Assembly (NCBI RefSeq): GCF_029867415.1
Contig: NC_081185.1
Location: 38,882,766 to 38,946,765, forward strand
DNA: 64,000 bases
Source: Vicia villosa
Lineage: Eukaryota; Streptophyta; Magnoliopsida; Fabales; Fabaceae
Direction: 5' to 3'
Part shown: positions 32,685-44,900 of the stretch, piece by piece
Numbering within the stretch: the stretch's first letter is position 1
Layout of the letters: every line of letters starts with the position of its first letter
Translations under genes and position numbers: made by a program
Notes under the pieces: model-generated
What the model saw: the letters and a program-made list of their open reading frames with translations, nothing else
The model's database searches: none
What the model was told of the DNA's origin: nothing

Positions 32685-33890
32685 TGTTAGAACAAGATTT
32701 GTTCTGATCAATTATCTTAGTTTTGATGATAACAATAATATGAATTTTGCTTAAGATAATATGGTACTCTAATCCAATGCAATTTCCTTTTCAGGAAATA
32801 TATAAAGAGTACGCATAATTCAGCGCTCAGAAGCTTTGTCTCAATGGGTTCAGCATGCAACATCAGAACATGGTCTGGCAAGACATCAGAAGATGGTCGA
32901 AGCAGAATCAGAACATGGGTCTATGGAAGCATCAGAAGAACAAGAGAACAGAAGCACTGAAGTTCTGATGGTATCACGCTCAGAAGCACTTCAAGGTCAG
33001 AAGATCAGAAGATGCTATGCACCAAGCTGTTTGACTCTGATGATATTCAAACGTTGTATTCACAAACATCAGATCAGAAGAAAGTACAAGTGGCAAGCTA
33101 CGCTGACTGACAAAAGGAACGTTAAAAGCTATTCTAGGCTACGTCAGTAGACACAGCGTGAACAAGGCTCGAGGTAGTTGACAAAAGCGTATAACATTAA
33201 ATGCGATGTTGTACGGAACACGCAAAGCATTAAATGCACTCAACGGTCATCTTCTCCAAACGCCTATAAATATGAAGTTCTGAAGTGAAGCAAGGTTAAC
33301 GATCCTAAACAAACAACTCAAATCAACTTGCTTAAACTCTGTTCAAATCAAAGCTCAGAATCTTCATCTTCATCAAAGCTCACTACATTGCTGTTGTAAT
33401 ATATTAGTGAGATTAAGCTTAAACGTTAAGAGAAATATCACTGTTGTGATTATCGCTTGTAAGAAGCATTTGTAATACTCTTAGAATTGATTACATTAAG
33501 TTGTAAGGAACTAGAGTGATCGTGTGGATCAGAATACTCTAGGAAGTCTTAGGAGTGAACTAAGCAGTTGTAACTAGAGTGATCGTGTGGATCAGTATAC
33601 TCTAGAAAAGTCTTAGAGGGTATCTAAGCAGTTGTTCCTGGAGTGATCAGTGTGTGATCAGTAGACTCTGGAAGACTTAGTTGCTGACTAAGTGGAGAAC
33701 CATTGTAATCCGTGCGATTAGTGGATTAAATCCTCAGTTGAGGTAAATCATCTCTGCGGGGGTGGACTGGAGTAGTTTAGTTAACAACGAACCAGGATAA
33801 AAATAACTGTGCAATTTATTTTTATCTGTCAAGTTTTTTAAAGCTACACTTATTCAAACCCCCCCTTTCTAAGTGTTTTTCTATCCTTCA
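32685..33890 (+). repeat. 3' LTR of S2
   Basis: Same length and ends as the 5' LTR, followed by tcaac (33891-33895), matching 24940-24944. TATA box at 33265-33272. Confidence 0.95.
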
Positions 33891-34309
33891 TCAACCTCCA
33901 AATAAAAGGACTTCCTACCCTCCTATGGTATGGATAGCCCTGAAATGATAAAAGAACTCTTTTACAATGTTAAGGTAATTAGCTCCTAATTGCTTGCTCA
34001 GGTTTAAATCGCTTTCTATTCTTTTCTTAAAAACCTTCAAAAATCTACGCTTATTTACAAGCTAAAGTCTTATTTCATTTCTACACTTTTGAAAACTAAA
34101 GGAGCTAAGCAATTAATAGCCCATAGAAAACCATTGATGCAAAGGGTGCCTTACACCTTCCCTTTGTATAAATTACCCCCCGAACTCAAGATTTCTTTTA
34201 AAGGTTTTTTTCTGTTCTTTTAGCCTTTCTATAATTTGGATAAAATAAAAGTCAGTGGCGACTCTTGCTATCCGCGACATTTCAAATAAAGTCAGTTCAC
34301 CGTATTACA
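33891..34309 (+). repeat. Ogre-C LTR, third part
   Basis: It continues the LTR after S2 and matches the reverse complement of 41987-42425. It ends ATTACA, four bases before the primer site. Confidence 0.9.
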
Positions 34310-34313
34310 GAAC

Positions 34314-34330
34314 TGGCGACTCTGCTGGGG
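34314..34330 (+). other. Primer binding site of Ogre-C (tRNA-Arg type)
   Basis: TGGCGACTCTGCTGGGG on the plus strand. It fixes the orientation of the element whose LTR is split over 25 kb. Confidence 0.92.
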
Positions 34331-35053
34331 ATTTTTCGAATAAAAGAGGGGTTACCTTAAAAGCTTAGGATTCACTTAAATGTTTTCTAATGTTTGCTTT
34401 GTTTGCTTTATTTTTCAGGGCTGTTTTGGGAATTAAATGAAGGACGAATCCTACACCCGTATTCAAGTACACCTAAGATAGGAAGTGGCATAGTCATGGC
34501 GACCTCCTTCATGTATGTGGAGGATTGGTCAATATGAGAGTTCACGCTTAAGTTAGGCCTCTATGGATGTTTGCATGCTTCTCTTATATGAGGGAGGTTC
34601 GTGCGGATGTCTGTGGGTGCGCCGGAGCTTAAGGACCTTTAGTTACCTTTAACCCATCTTGACTTTTAGGAACGTAGTGGGGGGATTACTCTTGATGTAT
34701 GTTGAGAGCATAGTCGCTACCCGATACTACAGCTCATATAGGCTCTTCCTCAAAGTATCATTGCATGGTATGTATGTATCATGTTCGAGGGTGCTTTAGG
34801 AGGGTCGACAATTCTGGGTAACTCGGTAGAACCCGTTGCTGATATCATCCTTATCCTTAGAAGTGCCTTTTGGGAAGGGTGTCTCCCATGGTCGAAACCC
34901 CATGCAAGCCAAGCCTAAGGAAATTGTGTGATTTCTGTGGACTTATTTGTGTTTGTGTATCATGCATACATACATCATTTAAGCATATCATGACTAACCC
35001 ATTTCAATGAATTAAAGGATCTTAACCGTATGTTGTTTTGTAGGTTTTTGAAT
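34331..35053 (+). other. Ogre-C leader
   Basis: Untranslated leader, repeated in inverted orientation at 41440-41965 in Ogre-D. A pyrimidine-rich stretch ending in TTTTGTAG precedes the ORF1 start and looks like a 3' splice site, but no matching donor was identified. Confidence 0.6.
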
Positions 35054-36529
35054 ATGGAAATCAAAGTTCGTAAACCGTTCTTCCTTAATTTCAAGAAAGT
35101 GCCTACACCACTGAAGGTTTTTTGTGACAACATTTCTGGTTCTCTCAGATTCAGTGAGTCTCCCAACATGCTTATAATTTTGGTGCGAACTAATGTGGAT
35201 GAAGTTCTTCTCAATACTATGATTCAGTTCTATGATCCTCTGCTACATAGCTTCACCTTTAGAGATTTTCAGTTGGTACCATCCTTGGAGGAGTTCTTAT
35301 ACTTGCTAGGACTTCCTGTACTTGATCGGATTCCTTATACTGGTAAAGAAGAAGACCCTAAATGGGATGACATTGCGGCTGCCCTACACCTACCAAAAGC
35401 TGAAATTGAGAAGGTTTGGATTAGTAAGAAAGAATATTCTGGATTACCTCTTGACTTCCTCTACGAAAAGGCGGAGATTTTTGCTAAGGCTTCAAGCATG
35501 GATGCTTTAGAGGGTGTTTTATCTTTGCTAATTTATGGGCAAGTATTATTCCATCATTATGACAAAATTGTTGATGTGGCTGCTATCAAGATATTCCTCA
35601 GTAAGAATCCCGTTCCTACTCTACTTGGTGACTTGTTACATTCTATTCATTTTCGAGCGTCAAAAAGGAAAGGTTGTATTCTTGGATGTGCTCCTCTATT
35701 ACATAAGTGGTTTATTTCGCACTTACCCCGCTCCGTAAGAAAGAATGAAGAAGGATTAACTTGGGCTCAGAGAATCATGAAGCTTTCTTTTGACGACGTC
35801 ATCTGGTACCAAAAGGAGTTTGAGAGAACTTTGTTGTTTGATTGTTGTGGAGAATTCCCCAACATACCTCTTCTTGGTGTTCATGGAGGAATAACATATA
35901 ATCCTATTTTGGCTCGACATCAGTTTGGTTTCGCTTTAAAAGATAAGCCGTGTTCCTTATATATTAGTGCAAAATATTTCAGCTATGATTCCGATGAAGC
36001 TAAGAAAAGAGATCTCTTCATTAAAGCCTGGTCAAAAGTAAAGAAAGTTGGTGTAAAAGACATAGGGAGAAGAAACTACATCCCATTAGACCCATACTTC
36101 CAATGGATCTATGACAGAGTTGTGGAGTTTGGGATGCCATACCCATCTGATACGCCTATAGTACCAAGAATAGCTCCTCCAGCTGTTCCGGTTGCATTTG
36201 TGCCATATGTCCCTGCCCCAAAAGAAGATCTTGTTGCAACTGTTAACCAATTGAAGAGAGAAAGGGATGACTTTGAGAGACATTTGTGGGAAGCTGAAGT
36301 TGAAAAAGAAGTATTGATAGCAAATGCTCAAGAGCGAGAGACTTTACTTGACTACTTTTCTCGCAAATGGAAGATCGAAGATTTTGTTTCTCCAGATCAG
36401 ATCAATTCATGGGAGGAGGAAATTTCCAAGCTTGTCCAAGAAAGAGAAGAAATGATCAAGGCACACAAGGAAGAAGTCAGGACTTTGAAAAGGAAGCGTC
36501 GTCAGGAAGACAAAAGTCCTGGATTTTAG
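35054..36529 (+). CDS. Ogre-C ORF1, intact, function unknown
   Basis: An open frame of 491 codons from the ATG at 35054; an ATG eight codons upstream (35030) is less likely because it lies before a splice-acceptor-like TTTTGTAG. It matches the extra ORF that Ogre-type elements carry upstream of gag. The first 360 residues resemble the plant transposon-associated domain catalogued as DUF7745 (name from memory). A Pro/Val-rich linker follows, then a long charged coiled coil over the last 95 residues ending in a Lys/Arg-rich tail. No catalytic motif is visible. The same protein in decayed form is at 5036-5986. gag, protease and RT should follow, but the next DNA is unrelated LTR-type repeat. Confidence 0.85.
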   Translation: MEIKVRKPFFLNFKKVPTPLKVFCDNISGSLRFSESPNMLIILVRTNVDEVLLNTMIQFYDPLLHSFTFRDFQLVPSLEEFLYLLGLPVLDRIPYTGKEEDPKWDDIAAALHLPKAEIEKVWISKKEYSGLPLDFLYEKAEIFAKASSMDALEGVLSLLIYGQVLFHHYDKIVDVAAIKIFLSKNPVPTLLGDLLHSIHFRASKRKGCILGCAPLLHKWFISHLPRSVRKNEEGLTWAQRIMKLSFDDVIWYQKEFERTLLFDCCGEFPNIPLLGVHGGITYNPILARHQFGFALKDKPCSLYISAKYFSYDSDEAKKRDLFIKAWSKVKKVGVKDIGRRNYIPLDPYFQWIYDRVVEFGMPYPSDTPIVPRIAPPAVPVAFVPYVPAPKEDLVATVNQLKRERDDFERHLWEAEVEKEVLIANAQERETLLDYFSRKWKIEDFVSPDQINSWEEEISKLVQEREEMIKAHKEEVRTLKRKRRQEDKSPGF

Positions 36530-36710
36530 ATTTCTATGTTTTATTATTATTATTTTCTTTTTTTTTCGCGTCTTCACTTTGATGTAACCAAAGGATTATG
36601 ACCTTATTAATTCGTAATTTAATTAATAATAATGTTTCTTTTCCTTTGTTTCAATATGTGTTAAAGTCCTTTAATTCCTTGAAAACATTGCATGTGCATA
36701 AACATACCAT
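36530..36710 (+). other. Spacer after Ogre-C ORF1
   Basis: AT-rich DNA after the ORF1 stop, with a TTA run near 36542-36553. The expected gag does not begin; Ogre-C is truncated here. Confidence 0.6.
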
Positions 36711-37400
36711 GGGATGAGGAATTTTCTGTTTAAATATGTTTTAATCGGATTTTGAAAACAGTTGGAAAACGGTTGGAAATATTGACAAAAGTCAACTTAA
36801 TTAGGGTAAAGACAATGTCTATACCTAATTAAGACCTAAATGATTAGGGTTTTATCACAAAAATATTTACAAGAGATTAGGTTTTGAAAATCAAGTGAAA
36901 ACTATATTTAAAGTATTTTAAAATACTTAGAAATATGTTATTTTAAACCTAATAAAAATATATCAAATAAATAATATTTTTGTGATTTTTTGGTTTGTTT
37001 ATTAAATAGATATATCAAATGAAGAGTGTGTGAAAATCAAGAGGAAATGATTTAATTTGATTGGTTAATCAATTGTGTGAAGTTGTGAAGAAATTAAGTG
37101 AGAAAAGTAGTAAAAAAAAAGATTTTGTCTCCACCAAGGTTTGAACCCACGCCCTTGAAGCCAATACTCAAATCACACACCAATCAGCCAACGCACGCTT
37201 GGTGTCATAATGGTGATCCCATTGCAATACATATGTTGTTAAGTGCATAGAGCAAAAAAATAAAATAAAATTAAAAGGTCTGGGGCGAGGGGGATTCGAA
37301 CCCCAGACCTTGGGCACGCGCAACACACAAACTCACTTTACCATCTGGGCTATAACAATGTATTCGTTATATGAACGCTTTGTAATAAAAATATATTAAA
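36711..37400. repeat. Direct repeat E1 with tRNA-like segments
   Basis: About 650 bp related to 39845-40570. Shared blocks include 'gggaattttctgtttaaa', 'aacttaattagggtaaagac' and 'tgattagggttttatcac'. On the minus strand it holds Pol III-like B boxes at 37138-37147 and about 37293-37304, the latter with an A-box-like TAGCCCAGATGG (37341-37352) about 50 bases upstream. It is probably the R/U5 part of an Ogre-type LTR. Confidence 0.7.
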
Positions 37401-39060
37401 ATCATCCATGAATGTTTGAAAATGGCGCGCCAAACACCATCTTCGTCTTCAACCTCAAGCTCATGGAATTTGAAATTCCAACTCTCTCATTTCTTAACAA
37501 AAATGGATGATGTAAACATCAAACTTGCTCAAAATTCTCTCACGATTTCAAATATGTAACTAACATAAGCTATAATTAACTACAACTACTGAATTATCTA
37601 AAATACGTGAAGAACCCTAAAAATTGAAAATGAAATTAAATGGCTATACTGAAGAATAAATGAATGATGATAGAAGGTTTTTAATCCTCTGATGATGCTG
37701 AGTGAAATGGTATTGAGTTTTAACAAGATAAGTACACGAATTAAAGAGGTGGAGTTCAAAAAACTTACCTCTGAAACTGAAGGTCGTGGTGATGATGGAG
37801 AGCTTCTGGCTATGAATGAATGATTGCAAAAGCTTCCTGGGACCTTGTTGATGCTATCTGGGCACTTGGATTACTTTGAATACCTTTGAATTAATCTACT
37901 CGACCCATCTTGCTTGAGCTCCAAGTAGAAATAGAAGATGGTGATTCTGCACTTACAGATGAGCTACGACCATCTGGATAGCTTCACTACACCCTAAGGA
38001 ATGTGTTTGAATGCTTGGACTTGCTTGACACCTTCTGAATTGTTCTACAGACCTCTAACTGACTTTGCTCCAAATTGAAAGTGAAGATGGTGTTCTTGCC
38101 CTTACAGAAGTGTTCCAGGTGCTTGGATCACTTCTAATGGACCTCCTTGAGATGTTTGAACACTTAGTTCCAAAGGAAAATCTCTGGTTTGAAGAACCCG
38201 AGTCTTCTTGCCAAAGAACCTTTGAAAAACCTAAGTGTGAGAGAAAGAAGGAGAAAGCAAGAATTGGAGTTGCTTTGGTGTATCTAATACTGAGGAGGGC
38301 ACTTGTATTTATAGGCAAAGATCTTTGTACATATTGAAGAGAGTGAGCTTGCTTAGTGACGTAGTTTTGGTTTCTTGGCCATGAAGAAATTCAAAACTAT
38401 CCAAAATGCAATGATGGCATTTTCGAGCAAGCTCCCTAGCCATTGATCTTTTCTGATCCTGGGGGACATTTTTGATGCAGAGGAGAGTTCCAATTGGTTG
38501 GGAAGAGATTCCTTTGGTGATTCACCACTTGGCCATAAATTTCCCAAAAGTAATCATTACATAATCACATGTTCTTGTTTTGGGAATATTCTTCAATCCT
38601 TATGCAATGATGAAAATGAATGCATGGCATCTTTACTGATGTGTTATGTGACATGTAACATCAATTGGTAGAGGCATTTGCACAATTTTGGCAAAATTCA
38701 AACTTGGACATGACCTATAATTTCACTTCAAATGCCCTACTTTGATCAATCATATCCCTTAGCTCATGATGAATTTGAAGATGGTTGAACACAATTTGGA
38801 AAGTCCTTAACATGTACTTCAATTCATTAGTTTGGTGTTTGTCCAAAATCCTTAGGGAAATTAGTGAAAAAGTCCCATAAAGTTTGAAGAAAACTAGGGT
38901 TTTTTGCTAGTTTCATGAAGGCAGTCACTTTGAAGCTCCATATCTCTTCAATGGTTGATTTCTAGCCAAAAATTCATATGTGGCAAAAATGTTCATTGGA
39001 TCAAAATCTACAACTTTGATGTTGGAAGTTTTTTTTAGTTTGTACTTGAAATTTTGAGAT
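37401..39060 (-). repeat. Ogre-type LTR DNA with TATA box
   Basis: No gene. A minus-strand TATAAATA at 38306-38313 sits in the same context (GCC before it) as 45954-45961. The stretch from about 38750 to 39060 shares U3 wording with 46560-46800 and 52780-53000 ('ccatatctct', 'caactttgatgttgga'). 37850-38200 contains three related units of about 170 bp (near 37850, 37960 and 38080) with 'gaagatggt' and 'cacttacag'. Confidence 0.6.
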
Positions 39061-39500
39061 ATTTCTTTCCTATGTTTATAAGAAACCTTATGGGTCCTTG
39101 TATACAAGTTCAAGAGAAAGCTGTGAATATGCTTTTAAGAAGCCTGTGGGTCCTTGTATTGTAAGCCCAAGAGGAGGCTAATCGAGGGTCATCTTCGGTC
39201 CTTGTTATAGCATAAGAAAAAGCTATGTTGGTTTTGAACTTATTTTGGCTCTAAGCAAATGGGTAAGAGGTTTCACCGGGAATAATTCCTCTTGGGTGGA
39301 TGTGCCCTATTTTTGTTCTAAGGCTTTTTTCAAGATGTTTCACCGGGAATAATTCATCTTGAGGTTTGAACTAAGGAATTCTAATTAGGAAAGAGCCTTC
39401 ACCGGGAAGACATTCTCAATCCTAGGCCATAGTCCTATAATATATATATATAGTTTATTTATCCTAAGGTTGTTCTCAGACGGAGTTCTAAACAATATAT
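39061..39500. repeat. Second copy of the 9270-9716 segment
   Basis: Near-identical order of blocks, including both hairpins: AAGAGG/CCTCTT at 39265-39293 and CAAGATG/CATCTTG at 39331-39361. It joins the LTR DNA abruptly in the middle of a sentence-like U3 block, so it was placed by recombination or insertion. Confidence 0.82.
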
Positions 39501-39844
39501 ATACAGTTTATATTTGACAATAATTTAAATGAAAGTTGTAGATGAAAAGTTGTAAAGCCTAACCTGGATGAAATGGAGGCCTTTGAAAGATGTATGTACA
39601 GAAGGGGTTGGGTCTTAGACTCAAGGAGAGGCCCAAGTGCAATTGATTTGAAGTTGTTGTTGTTTTGAAAACAGATTGAAAGTTTGATTTGAAAACAGTT
39701 GAATGTTTGTTGAAGATAGTCTTGAAATGTTTTTGTTTGAAAATTGAAGAAGTGAAGATGGACACTAGGTCACATAGGTATATGAAGAGTTTCACCGGGA
39801 ATAATGCCCTTCAATACCGAGAAGAAAGTTTTGAAAAAACGGAT
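39501..39844. other. Spacer between repeats
   Basis: No gene. A third copy of the TTTCACCGGGAATAAT loop occurs at 39788-39805 with a weaker stem. Confidence 0.5.
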
Positions 39845-40570
39845 GGGAAATTTTCTGTTTAAAGATGAGTTTGAAAACAAACTATGAAAAGAAAAGGTGT
39901 TGGGTCTTACACTCTATTAGAGGCCAATTGAAATTGATTTACTGTTTATGAAAAACAGTTGAATGATTTGAAATACGCAAGGTTTTGTCGAATGAATACC
40001 TTAATCGTCTGTTTGATCGAGGTTTGAAAACAGTTTGAAAATTGACAAAAGTTAACTTAATTAGGGTAAAGACAAATTCTACACCTAATTAATACCTAAA
40101 TGATTAGGGTTTTATCACAAAATATTTACAAAGTGATTAGGTTTTGAAAATTCAATGAAAACATGCATTAAAAGTATTTTAAAATACTTAAAAACATACT
40201 ATTTTCAACCTAATAAAAATATATCAAATAAATAGTATTTTTTGTGATTTTTTTGATTATTCATAAAATAGATATGATAAATGAGAAGTGTGTAAAAAAT
40301 CAAGAGAAAATGATTTAATTTGATAGGTGAATTAATTGGTTAAAGTTGTGAAGAAAAGTGAAATAAACAAGTGATAAAAAATTGGTTTTGGCCTCACTAT
40401 GGTTTGAACCCACGCCCTCGTGACCAACACATAAAACCTGGCCAATTGAGCTACGTGCTCAGCTTGTATAACATACGCGCGCCTTTGATCATATATGAAA
40501 CAAGTGTGGAATAAAATGGGAAAAAAATAACAAAAGGTCTGAGGGGGGATCGAACTCCAAACCTTATGGA
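39845..40570. repeat. Direct repeat E2 with tRNA-like segment
   Basis: Partner of E1. On the minus strand it has TAGCTCAATTGG (40442-40453) and GGTTCAAACC (40401-40410), spaced like tRNA A and B boxes. No acceptor stem is present, so it is not a tRNA gene. Confidence 0.7.
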
Positions 40571-41330
40571 AAGCCATTGTTTTTGGGGACTCTACGCTTG
40601 TGATTAATCACATTAAGGGAGAATGGGAAACGTGTCATCCTGGCTTGATCCCTTACAAAGTTTATGCCAAAAGGTTATTGACATTCTTCAACAAAGTTGA
40701 ATTCCACCACATCCCTCGAGATAAGATTCAGATGGCTGATACTTTGGCCATATTGTCTTCCATGTATAAAGTGAATTTCCATCATGATGAACCACGAATT
40801 ACAATCAGGCGTCTTGATAAAAATCTAAGGATATTAGCTTGGGGCATCAAACAAGGATAAGAAAACTCTAAGGATATTAGCTGGCAGTTTCTTCATCAAT
40901 TTTGATGTTTTGTATAAGAGAAATTATGATATGGTCATGCTCAGATGCGTGGATAGACACGAAGCAGACATGTTGATGCATGAGATACATGAAGATTCAT
41001 TTGTTACTCACGCCAATGGACATTCGATGGCTAAGAAGAGGATTGGGGCGGGCTACTAATGGCTGACAATGGAATCTGATTGCTATAAGTTGTAAAGAAG
41101 TGTCACAAGTGTCATGTGTATGCTGACAAGATTCATGTGCCTCCGACGCTTCTCAATATTATCTATTCTCCATAGCCTTTCTCTATGTGGGGCATTTATA
41201 AGATCGAAATGATTGAACCTAAGGCTTTGAATGGACATCAGTTCATTCTTGTGGCTATTGATTACTTTACCAAGTGGGTAGAAGTTGCATCCTACGCTAA
41301 TGAGAAGTCCTACAAGCAAAACCTGCATGG
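40571..41330 (+). pseudogene. pol: Ogre RNase H-integrase fragment
   Basis: On the plus strand 40588-40860 encodes the end of the second, archaeal-type RNase H (GDSTLVIN-type start, FHHIP block), matching 50822-51190. After a stop the match continues through the integrase His/Cys zinc-binding region (HEAD, HAN-H, CHKC-like) in shifting frames. It then reaches the integrase core (WGIYKIEMIEP, DYFTKWVE) at 41185-41310. It has several stops, and the first core Asp is replaced by Tyr. It ends at about 41330, where opposite-strand Ogre-D leader DNA begins. Whether it belongs to Ogre-C cannot be shown. Confidence 0.85.
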
Positions 41331-41965
41331 AAATCAATGGGTTAGTAGCAAACACAAGCAAGTCACACAAGTGTCCTTAGGTCGAATGGCTTGCATGGGG
41401 CATGACCAGGTAACTACCCTTCCCCAAAGGTACTTCTAAGGATAAGGATGATATCAGCAACGGGTTCTACCGAGTTACCCAGAATTGTCGACCCTCCTAA
41501 AGCACCCTCGAACATGATACATACATACCATGCAATGATACTTTGAGGAAGAGCCTATCTGAGCTGTAGTATCGGGTAGAGACTATGCTCTCAACATACA
41601 TCAAGAGTAGTCCCCCTAGTATGTTCCTAAAAGTCAAGATGGGTTAAAGGTAACTAAAGGTCCTTAAGCTCCGGCGCACCCACAGACATCCGCACGAACC
41701 TCCCTCATACAAGAGAAGCATGCAAACATCCATAGAGGCCTAACTTAAGCGTGAACTCTCATATTGACCAATCCTCCACATACATGAAGGAGGTCGCCAT
41801 GACTATGCCACTTGCTATCTTAGGTGTACTTGAATCCGGGTGTAGGATTCGTCCTTCATTTAATTCCCAAAACAGCCCTGAAAAATAAAGCAAACAAAGC
41901 AAACAATAGAAAACAATTAAGTGAATCCTAAGCTTTTAAGGTAACCCCTCTTTTATTCGAAAAAT

Positions 41966-41982
41966 CCCCAGCAGAGTCGCCA
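41966..41982 (-). other. Primer binding site of Ogre-D (tRNA-Arg type)
   Basis: Minus strand TGGCGACTCTGCTGGGG, four bases from the LTR end at 41987. Confidence 0.9.
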
Positions 41983-41986
41983 GTTC

Positions 41987-44900
41987 TGTAACACGGTGAA
42001 CTGACTTTATTCGAAATGTAAGGTAAGCAACAGTCGCCACCGACTTTTAATTTATCCAAATTAATGAAAGGCTAAAAGAACAGAAAAAAACCTTTTTAAA
42101 AGAAAACTGAGTTCGGGGGGTAATTTATACAAAGGGAAGGTGTAAGGCACCCTTTGCATCCATGGTTGTCCATGGGCTCTTAATTGCTTTGCTCTTTAGT
42201 TTTGAAACCAAAAGTTTAGAAATGTAGAAGAAGAAAATAAGGACTTTAGCTCGTAAATGAGCGTAGCCTTATTGAAGTTTTTTGAGAAAAGAGTAGAAAA
42301 GGAAATTTAAACCAGAGCATGCAATTAAGGGCAAATTACCTCGATATTTGTAAAAGTGTTCTTTTAGCCTTTCAGGGCTATCCATACCATATGAGGGTAG
42401 GAAGTCCTTTTATTTGGAGGTTGAAGGGTCGTCGTAATTATCGTTCGCCATAAGACTGTCCCTGCCATAGAGAGGGCGGGTAGTCTAAGGGAAGGATCAG
42501 AATAGCCATCATTATTAGGCAACCAGAGGACACCTCAGCATTTCGTAGGCAACTTCGAGGGACGAGATCATATTAGCGAATCAAAGGCAGCGTCATTGGG
42601 ACTTATGATCTGATTGAACTGAGGGCAACATTGCTGAGGCGTCCTCGTATTCGAGGGACTTGGCTATTCTGCACTGAAAAACACAAGGCAACAAGGCAAC
42701 AGGCAACAGGCAACAAGAGAGGTTATCCCAAAAGGTGGGTGTGTGACACAATCACGTGGTTAACTTCGATTACATTTATCTTGTAAAATTAGTGATTATA
42801 TGTTCAGTTCGAGGTTACACTCCCTAAATTACTAACCACGCAGTAATAATAATAAGCAGTGTTAAGTGCCTTCAAGGCCACACAATACAGTCCAGGAGCA
42901 GATACATAATAAGCCATGTGGAGGGGAAAAAGCAATAAAGTAAAAACCCCAATAAAGCAAATAGACTGACACAAGTAATAATTTAAGAGAGGAAATAAAA
43001 AAGATGGGTTTTAGGGTTACCGAACATTTGAGCTTTGGTCGGTTGGTCAACCCTGAAAATTGGAAAAGGAAAAATAAACAGAAGGGTGAGTGTATTACCA
43101 ATTCATTAACGATTGAAACTAACCCTATTTTTGGGCAAAAGGCAAAATAAGAATCAATATGATATTTAAACAAAAACAAAAGTTAGAACTTAGCTTTTTG
43201 ATCTGATGGCGCGTGGCTGAAGAATTTTGGTTACCCCTGAAAATTAGCCACGAAGAAGAAAAATGTTAGTGCATTAAAGACCTCAACAATTATAACGTGG
43301 CAGATCAAAAATTAAAATAATGATAATTTAGGCAAACAAACGAACAGGCGAAACCCCAAATGGGGAGCAAGTTAACCAGGGTTAATGGGCAACACCTACC
43401 AGTAAACCTAAGACTACTAGGGTTTATAAAAGGATCGAGGTTAACAAACCAAAAAAAATTAGTTGATTAAAAGTATATACAAAAATAATAATTTTTATTG
43501 TCTAAAAACAATTATTGATAAACTTGTAGAAAAATCGAGTTCACGATTAAAAAATAAATAATTATAATTTTACTATAAAAAACTAATTTATAAAAATATA
43601 ACTAACAATAATCATAATAGAAAAAGAAAATAAGAAAATAAAATGTAAGTATTTATGTAATTAAAAATAAAAATAAAATTAAAAAACTTAGCTCTGGATT
43701 CGGTGTGGTTGGCTTGTGATGTTCCATGGTGGAGTAGCAACTCTGATCCTTCAGATCTGACCTCATAAGAGATCCAAGGGCTGGTACCTGAGAGAGTACC
43801 GTGTCTATGCAGAGGTGCGCTATGCTGAATCAGTAAGTAAGTTATTAAAAAAAACTAACATCACATGCCTGGTTTCGAACCCAGGCTAGTGAGATTCACC
43901 ACTCTTGCCTTTGCCAGCTGCACTGAAATTCTTGTTTGTTAGTATAATACGCGATAAATAAAAATATGTAAATAAATGTTATATGGGAAATTCAAAGATC
44001 AGCCAAGATGGGGCCCCTGCACCATGATTAACCAATTAAAAGGAGAGAGAGGCGACTCGAATTTGCATTGGCCAATAACAGAACGAGAATACGCCATGTG
44101 TGCTTTGACTGGCTCCTGGGAAATTCAAACCACCATCCACGGCGGTGGAAGCCATCTTCTCCGATGGTTATCAATCCTGCAACCTGCAAAAACAACTAAA
44201 ACAAAAAAGAAAAACGACCAATCCCCCTAATTAAGGCCCTGCGATTCTCATGGTGTGGTTATTGAGGCCTAAAAACGTTTGTATCATGAGATACGAAGCT
44301 CCCTACAGTTCGTGCCCTAGCCATGGTGGCTTTCGAGTCACGCGTTAAACCTTTGCTTTAAAGCATCAATCCTTCTCTAATGAGCCCCCTGAGGCGATAC
44401 AAGCAATTGAAATCTATTAATAACATGTAGATTAGTAGTTTTGAAATTGAGAAACCTACCAACCGGAGCAGCTTCATGTGACTATTCTGGGCATCGTTTG
44501 GATTGCTCAAGGTCTTGAATAAGCTACTGGCAGGGTTAGAAAGGTGAATAAATCGATGGAATGGACTAATGATGGTTGCACTTGAAATCCTCTCTTACCA
44601 TAGTTTCTTTGCAAATTTTTGCAACTTTGGAATCCTCTTTTGCCTTCAAAAAAAATCGTCCTCCTGTGCTGAACATATTGTTGTATATATAGAGGGAAAT
44701 ATTAGGGTTAATAACTTGGAGAAAAATCATGTTTTGATTGGAAAATATTTGATTCAAAAATTACACTAAATCTTTCTATTTTTGTCTCAATATTGATTCA
44801 ATATTTTCCAATCACATTCATCACGAATTTTCCATCAAAATAAGCATATTTGGATGATTGGATTTGATTTGGAATATTAATCTTTGATTTAAACTAATTA

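Larger units (their letters stand above)
24945..33890 (+). mobile_element. SIRE/Maximus-type element S2, RT/RNase H-deleted
   Basis: Complete ends: two 1206-bp LTRs (TGTTAG to CCTTCA), tcaac on both sides, an initiator tRNA-Met primer site and a polypurine tract. gag and the third ORF are open. pol runs through protease and integrase but stops in the first residues of reverse transcriptase, and RT and RNase H are gone. By eye the LTRs differ at 4 of 1206 sites, so insertion is recent: roughly 0.1 million years if an assumed grass-type rate of 1.3e-8 per site per year applies. It lies inside the Ogre-C LTR. Confidence 0.95.

Noticed and set aside
37285..37355. Possible tRNA gene (minus strand)
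   Set aside because: A- and B-box-like sequences are present, but no acceptor stem pairs and the segment lies in a repeat.
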